Assembly: GCA_021738485.1 (NCBI GenBank)
Contig: JAIPBX010000023.1
Location: 1-34,346, forward strand
Direction: 5' to 3'
From: Bacteroidales bacterium
GTDB lineage: Bacteria; Bacteroidota; Bacteroidia; Bacteroidales; JAIPAH01
DNA length: 34,346 bases
In this document: in pieces, positions 14,307 through 21,519 of the stretch
Layout of the letters: the number at the start of each line of letters is the position of its first letter
How positions within the stretch are numbered: the stretch's first letter is position 1
Notes under the pieces: model-generated
Told to the model about the DNA's origin: nothing
The model's input: only the letters and a program-made list of their open reading frames with translations
Database searches by the model: none
Program-made: the position numbers and the translations under genes

Positions 14307-14921
14307 ATGAATACACGGTATATCATATTGGCAATACTTCTTCTTGCCCTGGGCGCCGGAACAATGATTCTCCCGGACAAAGCAGAAAAAGAAGAGCTGC
14401 CGGCCGAAAGATTATTACTGGACATAACCAGCGACACCCGATTCAAAGAGCCAATTTTTGTGGCACAAAAAATCATAGAAAAAGACCCTGTATATACACT
14501 AATTGATGTACGAACTTCAGATCAATATAACGAGTTTCATTTGCCGGGAACCATTAATATTCCTTTGAAGGAGTTTAACAATCCCGAATATCAGGGTTAT
14601 CTGGACCGAGAGGTAAAGAATAACATATTTATATCCAATGGAAGTTTAAAAGCTGATCAGGCATGGTTTCTTTGCCGCAGGAAGGGATATGAAAACAATT
14701 ATGTGATGCAGGGAGGTCTGAACCAGTGGGTCGAAAATATCCTTCGCCCGACTCCTCCGCCTGCAACTGCATCAAAAGCTGCCTTTGAAGAATACAACAG
14801 ATGCAAAGCTGCCAGCCTGTACTTTGGTGGCGGCTCAATGGATATAAGCACAGAGGTTAGAAAAGAAGAGTTACCGGTCAAACGAAAGAAAAAAGAGCGG
14901 AAAGTGGCCGGAGGATGTTAA
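14307..14921 (+). CDS. Membrane-anchored rhodanese-like protein lacking loop cysteine, with C-terminal GGC tail (first of twins)
   Basis: 204 residues. A single N-terminal helix (5-22) with a basic residue before it places the rest in the periplasm. Residues 45-143 are a rhodanese fold (YTLIDVRTSDQYNEFHLPGTINIPL; YVMQGGLNQW). The active-site loop reads FISNGSLKADQAW: Ser110/Asn111 stand where cysteine belongs, so normal rhodanese chemistry there is unlikely. C123 and C166 lie elsewhere. After a Pro-rich linker (148-153) the protein ends in KRKKKERKVAGGC, with C204 as the last residue. The next gene ends in the same tail. I infer a flexible, positively charged arm presenting a terminal thiol, perhaps carrying sulfane sulfur between the Mo enzyme, YeeE pair and other rhodaneses. 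No such family is known to me. Confidence 0.87.
   Translation: MNTRYIILAILLLALGAGTMILPDKAEKEELPAERLLLDITSDTRFKEPIFVAQKIIEKDPVYTLIDVRTSDQYNEFHLPGTINIPLKEFNNPEYQGYLDREVKNNIFISNGSLKADQAWFLCRRKGYENNYVMQGGLNQWVENILRPTPPPATASKAAFEEYNRCKAASLYFGGGSMDISTEVRKEELPVKRKKKERKVAGGC
14880..14918 (+). other. Codons for the GGC tail, copy 1
   Basis: Thirteen codons encode KRKKKERKVAGGC before the TAA stop. Compared with copy 2 (15532-15570), 12 of 13 residues are identical but seven of those 12 codons differ at the third base. This shows the peptide, not the DNA, is preserved. Confidence 0.9.
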
Positions 14922-14940
14922 TCGATAAAATAAATGAATC

Positions 14941-15573
14941 ATGAAAAAAATAAATAATCTGATAGCAGGAGCTATAGCTTTCGTTGCGGTAATATTTATT
15001 GCGATGATTAGTATTAATCAACCCGAGCATCCTTACGAACTTAGTATTGATGAAGCCTTGGATACTACTCTGACGATGACCGAAATGGAAGTATTCCCGG
15101 AAGATGTTCCCATGATGCTGGAAGACTCCACTTCCAATCATGTTTTTATAGATGTGAGGAATCCCGGTGAATTTGTAAAAGGACATATCGAGGGAGCAAA
15201 AAATATCCCTGTCAACAGTATTCTTCAGGAGAGCAGTCTTGAATTTTTCCGGGAAAAAGATTCGGCCACAACGGCTATCCTTTATGGAAAAGACCAAATA
15301 CAGGCCAATGCCCCATGGATGTTGTTAACTCAACTTGGCTTTAATAATATTAAGGTGATGAAGGGAGGCTATGATTATTATTCAACCCATTCGCTGGATA
15401 TCTATGATATGCCCGCTATACCTGAATATATGATTGAGGAACCAATGTATGATTATCAACAGGTCGTGGAAGAAACACCAGGGATTGGAGATGTAAAAGT
15501 AAAAACTGAAGGACCTGAAAAAGTAGTCCCCAAGCGTAAGAAAAAAGAACGTAAGGTTGAAGGAGGCTGTTAG
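14941..15573 (+). CDS. Membrane-anchored rhodanese-like protein whose only cysteine is its C-terminal residue (second of twins)
   Basis: 210 residues with an N-terminal membrane helix (7-25) after a Lys pair, so the body should be periplasmic. The rhodanese fold spans about 50-150 (HVFIDVRNPGEFVKGHIEGAKNIPV; VMKGGYDYY). The loop where cysteine is expected reads ILYGKDQIQANAPW, with Tyr/Gly instead. An acidic, Pro-rich linker (157-196) leads to KRKKKERKVEGGC. C210 is the only cysteine in the protein and its last residue. The body is clearly diverged from its twin, while the tail is nearly identical. The gene starts 19 nt after the twin and ends the operon. It may be a structural or carrier partner of the first twin, acting as a pair like SoxY with SoxZ; that is inference. 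The T-rich terminator lies about 100 nt downstream. Confidence 0.87.
   Translation: MKKINNLIAGAIAFVAVIFIAMISINQPEHPYELSIDEALDTTLTMTEMEVFPEDVPMMLEDSTSNHVFIDVRNPGEFVKGHIEGAKNIPVNSILQESSLEFFREKDSATTAILYGKDQIQANAPWMLLTQLGFNNIKVMKGGYDYYSTHSLDIYDMPAIPEYMIEEPMYDYQQVVEETPGIGDVKVKTEGPEKVVPKRKKKERKVEGGC
15532..15570 (+). other. Codons for the GGC tail, copy 2
   Basis: Thirteen codons encode KRKKKERKVEGGC, ending one codon before TAG. The only amino-acid difference from copy 1 is Glu for Ala, three residues before the terminal cysteine. Confidence 0.9.
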
Positions 15574-15671
15574 GTCAAAAGAAAGAGTAGTGACGGTAAA
15601 AATAAGATCGATAAAGCAATTTAACCGTTAGCCGAGTTTAGTCTATACAAAATTTTATAACTAAATTGATG

Positions 15672-15705
15672 AAAAAAGCTGTGTCGGTAGGACACAGCTT
15701 TTTTT
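15672..15705 (+). terminator. Strong terminator of the sulfur operon
   Basis: GCTGTGTC (15678-15685) and GACACAGC (15691-15698) form a perfect stem with loop GGTAG, extended by A-run/T-run pairing (15672-15677 with 15699-15704). A run of seven T follows the stem. It lies about 100 nt after the last rhodanese. Confidence 0.93.
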
Positions 15706-15853
15706 GTTACTATATATTAGTTAAATCTTTGATAAAAAATTTAGAACCGAACTTATTGAATTGCTACAAAAACTCCACTTTATCAACTAAAAAGGCTGAT
15801 TAGTTTCCTAAAATGAATTTTTGCAATAAAATACCATTATTATGGCTTTTTTA

Positions 15854-15861
15854 TAATTTTG
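15854..15861 (+). promoter_or_regulatory. -7 promoter element of tatC
   Basis: TAATTTTG matches TAnnTTTG and lies 12 nt before the ATG at 15874, implying a leader of only a few bases. Confidence 0.5.
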
Positions 15862-15873
15862 TTTTTCTAAACC

Positions 15874-16731
15874 ATGGCTGAAAAAATATCAACAAAAAAG
15901 AACAAGAAGCGCCGGCAGGATGATAACAAAATGGGCTTCTGGGACCACCTGGAGGAGCTGCGTTGGCATCTCTTCCGCTCTTTTATCGCAATATTTGTGC
16001 TTGCGATAGGAGCTTTTTTAGCGCGTCATATTATTTTTGACCTCATCATTCTTGCTCCCAAAAGTCCTGACTTTATTACCAACCGCTTCTTTTGCTCTTT
16101 AGCCGAATATACCTCAATGAATGTGCTGTGCATTAATGACACAACTCTGGAAGTTGTCAACCTGAAAATGTCAGGGCAGTTTCTGATTCATCTTTATGTT
16201 TCCATCATTACCGGAGTTATCGTGGCAATTCCTTACATTATCGCAGAAATCTGGGCATTTATCAGACCCGCTTTGTATCCGAATGAAAAAAAACATTCAA
16301 CCGGTGCCATTTTTGTTACTTCATTTTTATTTCTTGTGGGTATTCTTTTCAGTTATTTCCTCATTGTACCACTAACCGTGAACTTCCTCGGCTCATACCA
16401 GGTGAGCGATACGGTTCAAAACACCATTTCACTGAGCTCTTATATCGGTACGGTGGTATCGCTTACCTTTGCCGTAGGATTGGTTTTTGAAATGCCCGTT
16501 TTTGTTTATTTCCTGACAAAAGTAGGAATGCTTACGCCTCAATTTATGAGGAGAAACAGAAAATACATGATAGTTATCATCCTGGTTTTAGCGGCGATTA
16601 TTACACCGGCGGATATATTCAGTCAGATATTAATATCGATTCCTTTGTTTGGTCTTTACGAGTTTAGCATAATTATTTCCCAAAGACTCTATAACAAACA
16701 AATGGAGGAGGAGGCCCCGGAGGCAATGTAA
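15874..16731 (+). CDS. tatC: Sec-independent protein translocase subunit TatC
   Basis: 285 residues, inner membrane, six helices. TatC is the receptor for twin-arginine signal peptides. The family start is clear: MGFWDHLEELRWHLFRS, containing the conserved HLEELR. It is followed by helices near 35-53, 110-135, 150-172, 193-212, 228-246 and 247-265; the block AEIWAFIRPALYPNEKK is also typical. A Lys/Arg-rich cytoplasmic extension of about 20 residues precedes the core. Translation from the ATG at 15874 with a promoter close by suggests separate transcription from the upstream operon, but its presence beside a Tat-exported Mo enzyme and a Tat-like Rieske protein makes functional sense. No tatA is in the window. 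Confidence 0.97.
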   Translation: MAEKISTKKNKKRRQDDNKMGFWDHLEELRWHLFRSFIAIFVLAIGAFLARHIIFDLIILAPKSPDFITNRFFCSLAEYTSMNVLCINDTTLEVVNLKMSGQFLIHLYVSIITGVIVAIPYIIAEIWAFIRPALYPNEKKHSTGAIFVTSFLFLVGILFSYFLIVPLTVNFLGSYQVSDTVQNTISLSSYIGTVVSLTFAVGLVFEMPVFVYFLTKVGMLTPQFMRRNRKYMIVIILVLAAIITPADIFSQILISIPLFGLYEFSIIISQRLYNKQMEEEAPEAM

Positions 16732-16840
16732 GGGAGTTGTGGAAATTGACAACCGGGTCACTCATGACGTAATGATTCAATATTTGAAATGATCTGTAAC
16801 CAAACTGAATTTACTGCGTCAAAACCAAAAAAGAAATATT

Positions 16841-17287
16841 ATGAGCCAATCGAGATTGTACAGAGAAACATCAAACCAGGTAATCGGTGGAGTTTGTTCA
16901 GGTTTGGGAACCTACCTCAACATCGATCCTGTTATTGTCCGCATCATATTTGTGCTGCTGGCAATATTTGGCGGGGGAGGGTTAATTATCTATATTTTGC
17001 TTTGGATCTTCGTCCCTGCAAGAGATTCATATGCTTATTACCAAAATGCGAATGATAATATGGAACAGCCTCCACCAAACGAAGAGCAACAGCATCAACC
17101 TGTAATGGATCCCTCTCGCGGGAGCCTGTTAGCAGGCCTCATTTTAATCACATTCGGGGCTATCTTTTTAGTAGACCGCTTTGTACCGGCTATTGATTTT
17201 GCCGATCTTTGGCCGCTACTGCTTATTGTGGCCGGAGTATTATTGTTAAGAAACCATTTTACACACGATAAAAACGAAGAGCAATGA
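16841..17287 (+). CDS. PspC-domain membrane protein with LiaI-like C-terminal helices
   Basis: 148 residues. Residues 4-60 are a PspC domain: LYRETSNQVIGGVCSGLGTYLNIDPVIVRIIFVLLAIFGGGGLIIYILLWIFVP. A Gln/Pro-rich linker (74-90) leads to two hydrophobic segments near 94-110 and 123-139 with the WPLLLIVAGVLLL pattern of LiaI/DUF5668 proteins. These occur in envelope-stress modules that sense or respond to membrane damage. The stop overlaps the start of the next gene (ATGA), so they are translated together. Confidence 0.88.
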   Translation: MSQSRLYRETSNQVIGGVCSGLGTYLNIDPVIVRIIFVLLAIFGGGGLIIYILLWIFVPARDSYAYYQNANDNMEQPPPNEEQQHQPVMDPSRGSLLAGLILITFGAIFLVDRFVPAIDFADLWPLLLIVAGVLLLRNHFTHDKNEEQ

Positions 17288-18237
17288 GTTATAAAAAAAT
17301 TTTCTGGGGTGTTATCCTGATTCTTATCGGATCACTGTTTATATTGAAAAATTTAGGCTTGATCTATTTCGACTGGGGAATGATATTAAGTATGTGGCCA
17401 TTAGTGCTGATTCTTTGGGGCATCTCTATCCTGCCCTTTAAAAGCGGTATAAAGCTGATCCTATCTCTGGCTTCCATAGTTATAGCCTTCCTTGTCGTCA
17501 ACAGATATGAGGAAAGGGTCTATGACGGTTATGGCCTGTGGGATAAAGGCATAGAGTTCAATTTTGACGGCGACCGTAACTGGGAAGATAAAGAATACAA
17601 TACCTACCAATGGGAACAGGATCAAAAACTAACGGCCGAATATAAAGACAAAAAACATGCTTCGCTTAATTTTAATGCCGGGGCAGGTGAATTTGTTATA
17701 TCCGAATCCTCCGAGGATTACCTCGCTACCTTTCTCCGCAAAGGGGAAGGCGGAAAATATTCAATGACAACGCAGACGGAGGAAAATCGTCAAAAAATCG
17801 ATTTCAAATTAAAAACAAAGACATGGTCCACTGATAAGACCGTCGAAAATAAGGTGAATCTTATCCTCCATCCTGCTCCGCTATGGGATTTTGATTTTGA
17901 TGTGGGGGCCGCTAAAATTGATTTTGATTTATCCTCACTGCGCACCAAACTCGTTGATATAGATGGTGGCGCTTCATCGATATACTTAAAACTGGGCGAC
18001 CGGCATAACAAAACCCGCGTTGAAGTAGATGCAGGTGCCTCGGAAGTAAACATCAAAATCCCCGAAGGTAGCGGCTGTCGCGTAAAAACATCTACTTTTC
18101 TTTCAGGAAAATCGCTTTCCGGCTTTAATAAAATGGATAACGGCGATTATGTGACAGAAGGCTACGAACAAGCGGATAAAAAAATTGAAATAAAAGTGCA
18201 GGCAGCAATATCTGACATTAATATTTCGCGGTATTAA
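17284..18237 (+). CDS. LiaF-like membrane protein with beta-rich (toast-rack) C-terminal domain
   Basis: 317 residues. The first 80 residues hold LiaI/DUF5668-type helices (IFWGVILILIGSLFILKNLGL; WPLVLILWGISIL; ILSLASIVIAFLVV). Residues about 120-317 form a soluble repetitive beta domain (LNFNAGAGEFVISESS; FDVGAAKIDFDLSSL; DIDGGASSIYLKL; VDAGASEVNIKIPEGSG), the recurring GA-x-x-(I/F) pattern of the LiaF/DUF4097 toast-rack family. Together with the PspC protein it makes a two-gene envelope-stress unit; no histidine kinase or regulator is next to it. Ligand and signal are unknown. Confidence 0.82.
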   Translation: MSYKKIFWGVILILIGSLFILKNLGLIYFDWGMILSMWPLVLILWGISILPFKSGIKLILSLASIVIAFLVVNRYEERVYDGYGLWDKGIEFNFDGDRNWEDKEYNTYQWEQDQKLTAEYKDKKHASLNFNAGAGEFVISESSEDYLATFLRKGEGGKYSMTTQTEENRQKIDFKLKTKTWSTDKTVENKVNLILHPAPLWDFDFDVGAAKIDFDLSSLRTKLVDIDGGASSIYLKLGDRHNKTRVEVDAGASEVNIKIPEGSGCRVKTSTFLSGKSLSGFNKMDNGDYVTEGYEQADKKIEIKVQAAISDINISRY

Positions 18238-18286
18238 AAAAAATTCCCTCAACCCAGGGTTTATCAAAGCACTCTTTTTATAAAAT

Positions 18287-18340
18287 GGTATTCAGCAACT
18301 TTTACCTGTAAGCCGAAGTTGCTGAATATCATTGCTTTTT
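18287..18340. terminator. Long inverted repeat between convergent genes (probable bidirectional terminator)
   Basis: GGTATTCAGCAACTT (18287-18301) pairs with AAGTTGCTGAATATC (18316-18330) through 15 bp including one G-T pair, with a 14-nt loop, followed by GCTTTTT on the plus strand (18334-18340). It lies between the ends of two converging transcripts and overlaps the stop of the minus-strand gene by two bases. Confidence 0.75.
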
Positions 18341-19132
18341 CCTACCGGGCCTGAACTCGCAAGTCTTGCCTGTAAAAGCGCTGATAATGGCACACAGTTC
18401 ATCGGGAGCTTCAGCATGAATCCAATGACTAGTTCCGGCAACCGTTTCTATTTCCGCTTCGGGGAAGTGACGGTATATTTTGTCAAAGTCCGCATCAAGC
18501 ACATAATCGGATTTTTCGCCTCTCACAAAAAGCGTGGGTTTCTCATAGCGGTTGAAATGTTCAACCCCCTCAAAAATGTTTTCAAGATTATCATAAATCG
18601 CCTGAAGATTTAAACGCCATTTAAACGTGTTTTTACCTTCCCTTGTAAGATTTTTCATGATAAACTGCCGTATGGGCTTGCTGCTAATTCCTTTCTGCAA
18701 TTGCTTATCCACATCTTCCCGGGTAGTCACCTCTGAAAAATCCACCGCCTGCATAGTTTCAATCATCTGCTGATGCCCGTGCTGAGGTGGATATTTCCTC
18801 AGGCTAATGTCAACTACCATCAGGCTGTTCACCCTTTCAGGATATTCTAAAGCAAAATACATCGCCACTTTCCCGCCCATGGAGTGACCTATGATAATTG
18901 GATTTTCCAGTTGATGATCTTCTATAAACTCATTCAGATCATCCATCATAGCTACATAATTAAAAGTATCGCTATGAGGGGATTGACCATGATTTCGCAT
19001 ATCCGGAATATAAACCGAAAACTGTTCGGCAATTTTCCGGGCTATGGTCACCCAGTTATCCGAAACACCAAAAATCCCGTGAAGAATAATTACAGGTTGT
19101 CCCTCGCCGAAATGTCTGTAAAATAATTTCAT
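18329..19132 (-). CDS. Alpha/beta-fold hydrolase, YbfF-like esterase
   Basis: 267 residues, cytoplasmic. The family features are the oxyanion-hole motif LHGIFG (18-23), DMRNHGQSPHSD, the nucleophile elbow GHSMGG, the acid region FVRGEKSDYV and the catalytic histidine in GTSHWIHAEAP. The DMRNHG and FxGSxD-like pattern is characteristic of the YbfF/ABHD11 group of acyl esterases. The natural substrate is unknown. It lies 41 nt after pdxJ on the same strand and is probably the last gene of the proS-pdxJ operon. The C-terminal RPGRKKQ tail is basic and probably disordered. Confidence 0.88.
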   Translation of the reverse strand: MKLFYRHFGEGQPVIILHGIFGVSDNWVTIARKIAEQFSVYIPDMRNHGQSPHSDTFNYVAMMDDLNEFIEDHQLENPIIIGHSMGGKVAMYFALEYPERVNSLMVVDISLRKYPPQHGHQQMIETMQAVDFSEVTTREDVDKQLQKGISSKPIRQFIMKNLTREGKNTFKWRLNLQAIYDNLENIFEGVEHFNRYEKPTLFVRGEKSDYVLDADFDKIYRHFPEAEIETVAGTSHWIHAEAPDELCAIISAFTGKTCEFRPGRKKQ

Positions 19133-19173
19133 GAGAATAATCCTTTCCGTTTATAATCCATTAATAAGCCTGG

Positions 19174-19902
19174 CTATTTTTTGGATGCTTCCCTGATTTC
19201 CTTCAGGTATAGCTGTATGGTTTTCTCCAATCCATAATAAAGGGCATCACTGATTAATGCATGGCCGATAGAAACTTCCAGAAGATGCGGTATGTTAGCC
19301 ACGAAATAACGCAGATTCCCCAGATCCAGGTCATGACCGGCATTAACCCCCAATCCAGCCTCATGTGCTGCTTTTGCGGCTTCAATAAAAGGAGCTATGG
19401 CTTCTTCCTTATCCTGGTGAAAATCCCGTGCAAAAGGCTCGGTATATAATTCCACCCGATCAACACCGATTTTGGCGGCATTTTTAATCATTTTTTCATC
19501 TGTATCGATGAAAATAGAAGTTCGAATTCCGTTCTGCTTTAATTCCTGGTATACCTCTTTGAGTAATGATTCATTCTCAATGGTATCCCACCCATGGTTA
19601 GAGGTCAGGGCGTGAGGAGGATCGGGAACCAAAGTCACCTGGGCCGGTCTGACCTCAGTCACAAGTTGCAGAAAACTAATCCCGGGATACCCTTCGATAT
19701 TAAACTCTCTGGATAAGATTGGTTTTAATTGCCGCACATCTTCATAGCGTATATGTCGCTCATCAGGACGCGGGTGTACTGTAATTCCTTCAGCACCATA
19801 CTCTTCACATTTCAAAGCTGCTTTTTCCACATCCGGTATATTTCCGCCGCGAGCATTTCTGATAGTAGCAATTTTGTTAATGTTAACGCTTAAACGTGTC
19901 AT
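19174..19902 (-). CDS. pdxJ: Pyridoxine 5'-phosphate synthase PdxJ
   Basis: 242 residues, the usual length. PdxJ condenses 1-deoxyxylulose 5-phosphate with 3-amino-2-oxopropyl phosphate to make pyridoxine 5'-phosphate. Family blocks: [36 protein letters not shown], the EGYPG motif, [33 protein letters not shown] and [13 protein letters not shown]. Sixteen nucleotides separate it from proS upstream. Identification is firm. Confidence 0.97.
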   Translation of the reverse strand: MTRLSVNINKIATIRNARGGNIPDVEKAALKCEEYGAEGITVHPRPDERHIRYEDVRQLKPILSREFNIEGYPGISFLQLVTEVRPAQVTLVPDPPHALTSNHGWDTIENESLLKEVYQELKQNGIRTSIFIDTDEKMIKNAAKIGVDRVELYTEPFARDFHQDKEEAIAPFIEAAKAAHEAGLGVNAGHDLDLGNLRYFVANIPHLLEVSIGHALISDALYYGLEKTIQLYLKEIREASKK

Positions 19903-19918
19903 GTGGTCAAATATTTAA

Positions 19919-21394
19919 TTAATAGGCTTTCGCAAATATTACGCGGCGTTCCGAAGGTTTACCCGTATAGATGCATTTCCCCTCTTCCTTTTTATCATCA
20001 AGCGGCAGAGCTCTGATAGTAGCTTTGGTTTCTTCTTTAATGGCCTGCTCGGTTTCTGCTGTGCCATCCCAGTGAGCATAAACAAATCCCCCTTTGTTGT
20101 TTACCACATCTTTAAATTCCTCCCATGTATCTGCGGTATGGGTATTTTCATTGCGAAAATCCAGCGCTTTTTGATAAAGATTGCTTTGCACGCTTTCCAG
20201 CAAATGTTTTACCTTGTTGGTGATATCGGCCAGTTGGTAAGCCTCTTTTTCCAATGTATCCCTGCGGGCTACCTCTACAGTTTGGTTATCCAAATCCCTG
20301 GGGCCAATAGCCAGCCGTACGGGAACACCCTTGTATTCCCACTCTGAAAATTTAAAGCCGGGTTTCTGTGTGTCGCGATTATCATATTTTACCGCGATGT
20401 CCTGATCCTGCATTTCCTTTTTAATGCGGTTAGCAACTTCGGAGACTCGGTTAAACTGTTCTTCATTTTTATATATTGGAACAATAACTACCTGTATAGG
20501 AGCCAGCTTAGGAGGAATCACCAACCCATTGTCATCCGAGTGTGCCATTATCAGGGCTCCCATTAATCGCGTAGATACGCCCCATGAAGTAGCCCAGACA
20601 TACTCTCGCTTATTATCTTTACTCAAGTACTTGACATCAAAAGCTTTGGCAAAATTCTGTCCCAAAAAATGCGATGTTCCTGCCTGAAGGGCTCGGGCAT
20701 CCTGCATCAGCGCTTCTATACAATATGTCTCCACGGCACCCGCAAAACGCTCATTCGGAGATTTAGTTCCCTGAATAACCGGTATCGCCATCCAGTTCTC
20801 CACAAAATCCGTGTATACATTAAGCATGGTTTTTGTCTCCTCCAGCGCCTCTTCTTTGGTGGCATGAGCCGTATGACCTTCCTGCCACAGAAACTCTGCG
20901 GTTCTTAGAAAAAGACGTGTTCTCATCTCCCATCTTACAACATTGGCCCATTGATTCACAAGGATAGGTAAATCACGATAAGATTGTACCCAATTGCGAT
21001 AGGTGTCCCAAATAATTGTTTCAGAAGTCGGGCGGACTATGAGCTCTTCTTCAAGCCTTGCATTCTCATCGGCAACAAGATCTTTTCCATCTTCACTCTC
21101 TTTAAGCCTGTAGTGCGTTACAACAGCGCATTCTTTAGCAAAACCTTCCACGTGATCGGCTTCTTTATTGAAAAATGACTTGGGAATAAATAAAGGGAAA
21201 TAAGCATTGGAATGCCCTGTATCTTTGAACTTCTTATCTAAAACTCTTTGCATTTCCTCCCATATGGAATATCCGTAAGGTTTGATGACCATGCATCCTC
21301 TTACGGCTGAATACTCGGCTAAATCGGCATTTATTACAATATCGTTATACCATTGCGAGTAATTCTCTTTACGCGTAGCAAATTTTTTCGCCAT
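19919..21394 (-). CDS. proS: Prolyl-tRNA synthetase, archaeal/eukaryotic-like type (ProS type 3)
   Basis: 491 residues, without the long editing insertion of the Escherichia coli-type enzyme. It charges tRNA(Pro) in the cytoplasm. Class II motifs are visible: [18 protein letters not shown] (motif 1 region), [16 protein letters not shown] followed by [29 protein letters not shown] (motif 2) and the C-terminal anticodon-binding part with [14 protein letters not shown] and the final IFAKAY tyrosine typical of this type. This form is common in Bacteroidota. It is the first gene of the proS-pdxJ-esterase operon. Confidence 0.97.
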   Translation of the reverse strand: MAKKFATRKENYSQWYNDIVINADLAEYSAVRGCMVIKPYGYSIWEEMQRVLDKKFKDTGHSNAYFPLFIPKSFFNKEADHVEGFAKECAVVTHYRLKESEDGKDLVADENARLEEELIVRPTSETIIWDTYRNWVQSYRDLPILVNQWANVVRWEMRTRLFLRTAEFLWQEGHTAHATKEEALEETKTMLNVYTDFVENWMAIPVIQGTKSPNERFAGAVETYCIEALMQDARALQAGTSHFLGQNFAKAFDVKYLSKDNKREYVWATSWGVSTRLMGALIMAHSDDNGLVIPPKLAPIQVVIVPIYKNEEQFNRVSEVANRIKKEMQDQDIAVKYDNRDTQKPGFKFSEWEYKGVPVRLAIGPRDLDNQTVEVARRDTLEKEAYQLADITNKVKHLLESVQSNLYQKALDFRNENTHTADTWEEFKDVVNNKGGFVYAHWDGTAETEQAIKEETKATIRALPLDDKKEEGKCIYTGKPSERRVIFAKAY

Positions 21395-21446
21395 ATTTAT
21401 ACTGTTGGTATAGTATTTGCTTTTTTATTCAAAATTCGTTTGGTTA

Positions 21447-21454
21447 CAAAAATA
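21447..21454 (-). promoter_or_regulatory. -7 promoter element of proS
   Basis: On the minus strand it reads TATTTTTG, 52 nt before the proS ATG. A TTTG (minus strand) at 21471-21474 is only 16 nt further upstream, shorter than the usual 19-21. Confidence 0.45.
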
Positions 21455-21482
21455 ACAAAATAATAAGAACCAAAAATTGAAT

Positions 21483-21490
21483 TACATTTG
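21483..21490 (+). promoter_or_regulatory. -7 promoter element of the Tyr/Gly-rich lipoprotein gene
   Basis: TACATTTG matches TAnnTTTG, about 30 nt before the ATG at 21520. The gene also has an unusually strong Shine-Dalgarno sequence for this phylum (AAGGAGG at 21506-21512, 7 nt spacing). Confidence 0.5.
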
Positions 21491-21519
21491 TAGTATAATA
21501 AAGGCAAGGAGGATATATC

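Larger units (their letters stand above)
15574..15873. other. 300-bp intergenic stretch before tatC
   Basis: No coding frame of credible length. It contains the operon terminator (15672-15705) and a -7 element (15854-15861) for tatC. Nothing else is evident in the remaining AT-rich sequence. Confidence 0.6.

Noticed and set aside
14880-15570. The GGC-tailed proteins as SoxY homologues
   Set aside because: SoxY ends in GGCGG after an immunoglobulin-like domain; these have a rhodanese fold, a basic tail and no residues after the cysteine. Only an analogy is justified.
14307-15573. The two rhodaneses as a recent gene duplication or assembly artefact
   Set aside because: The bodies are strongly diverged, and even the tail codons differ at many third positions.
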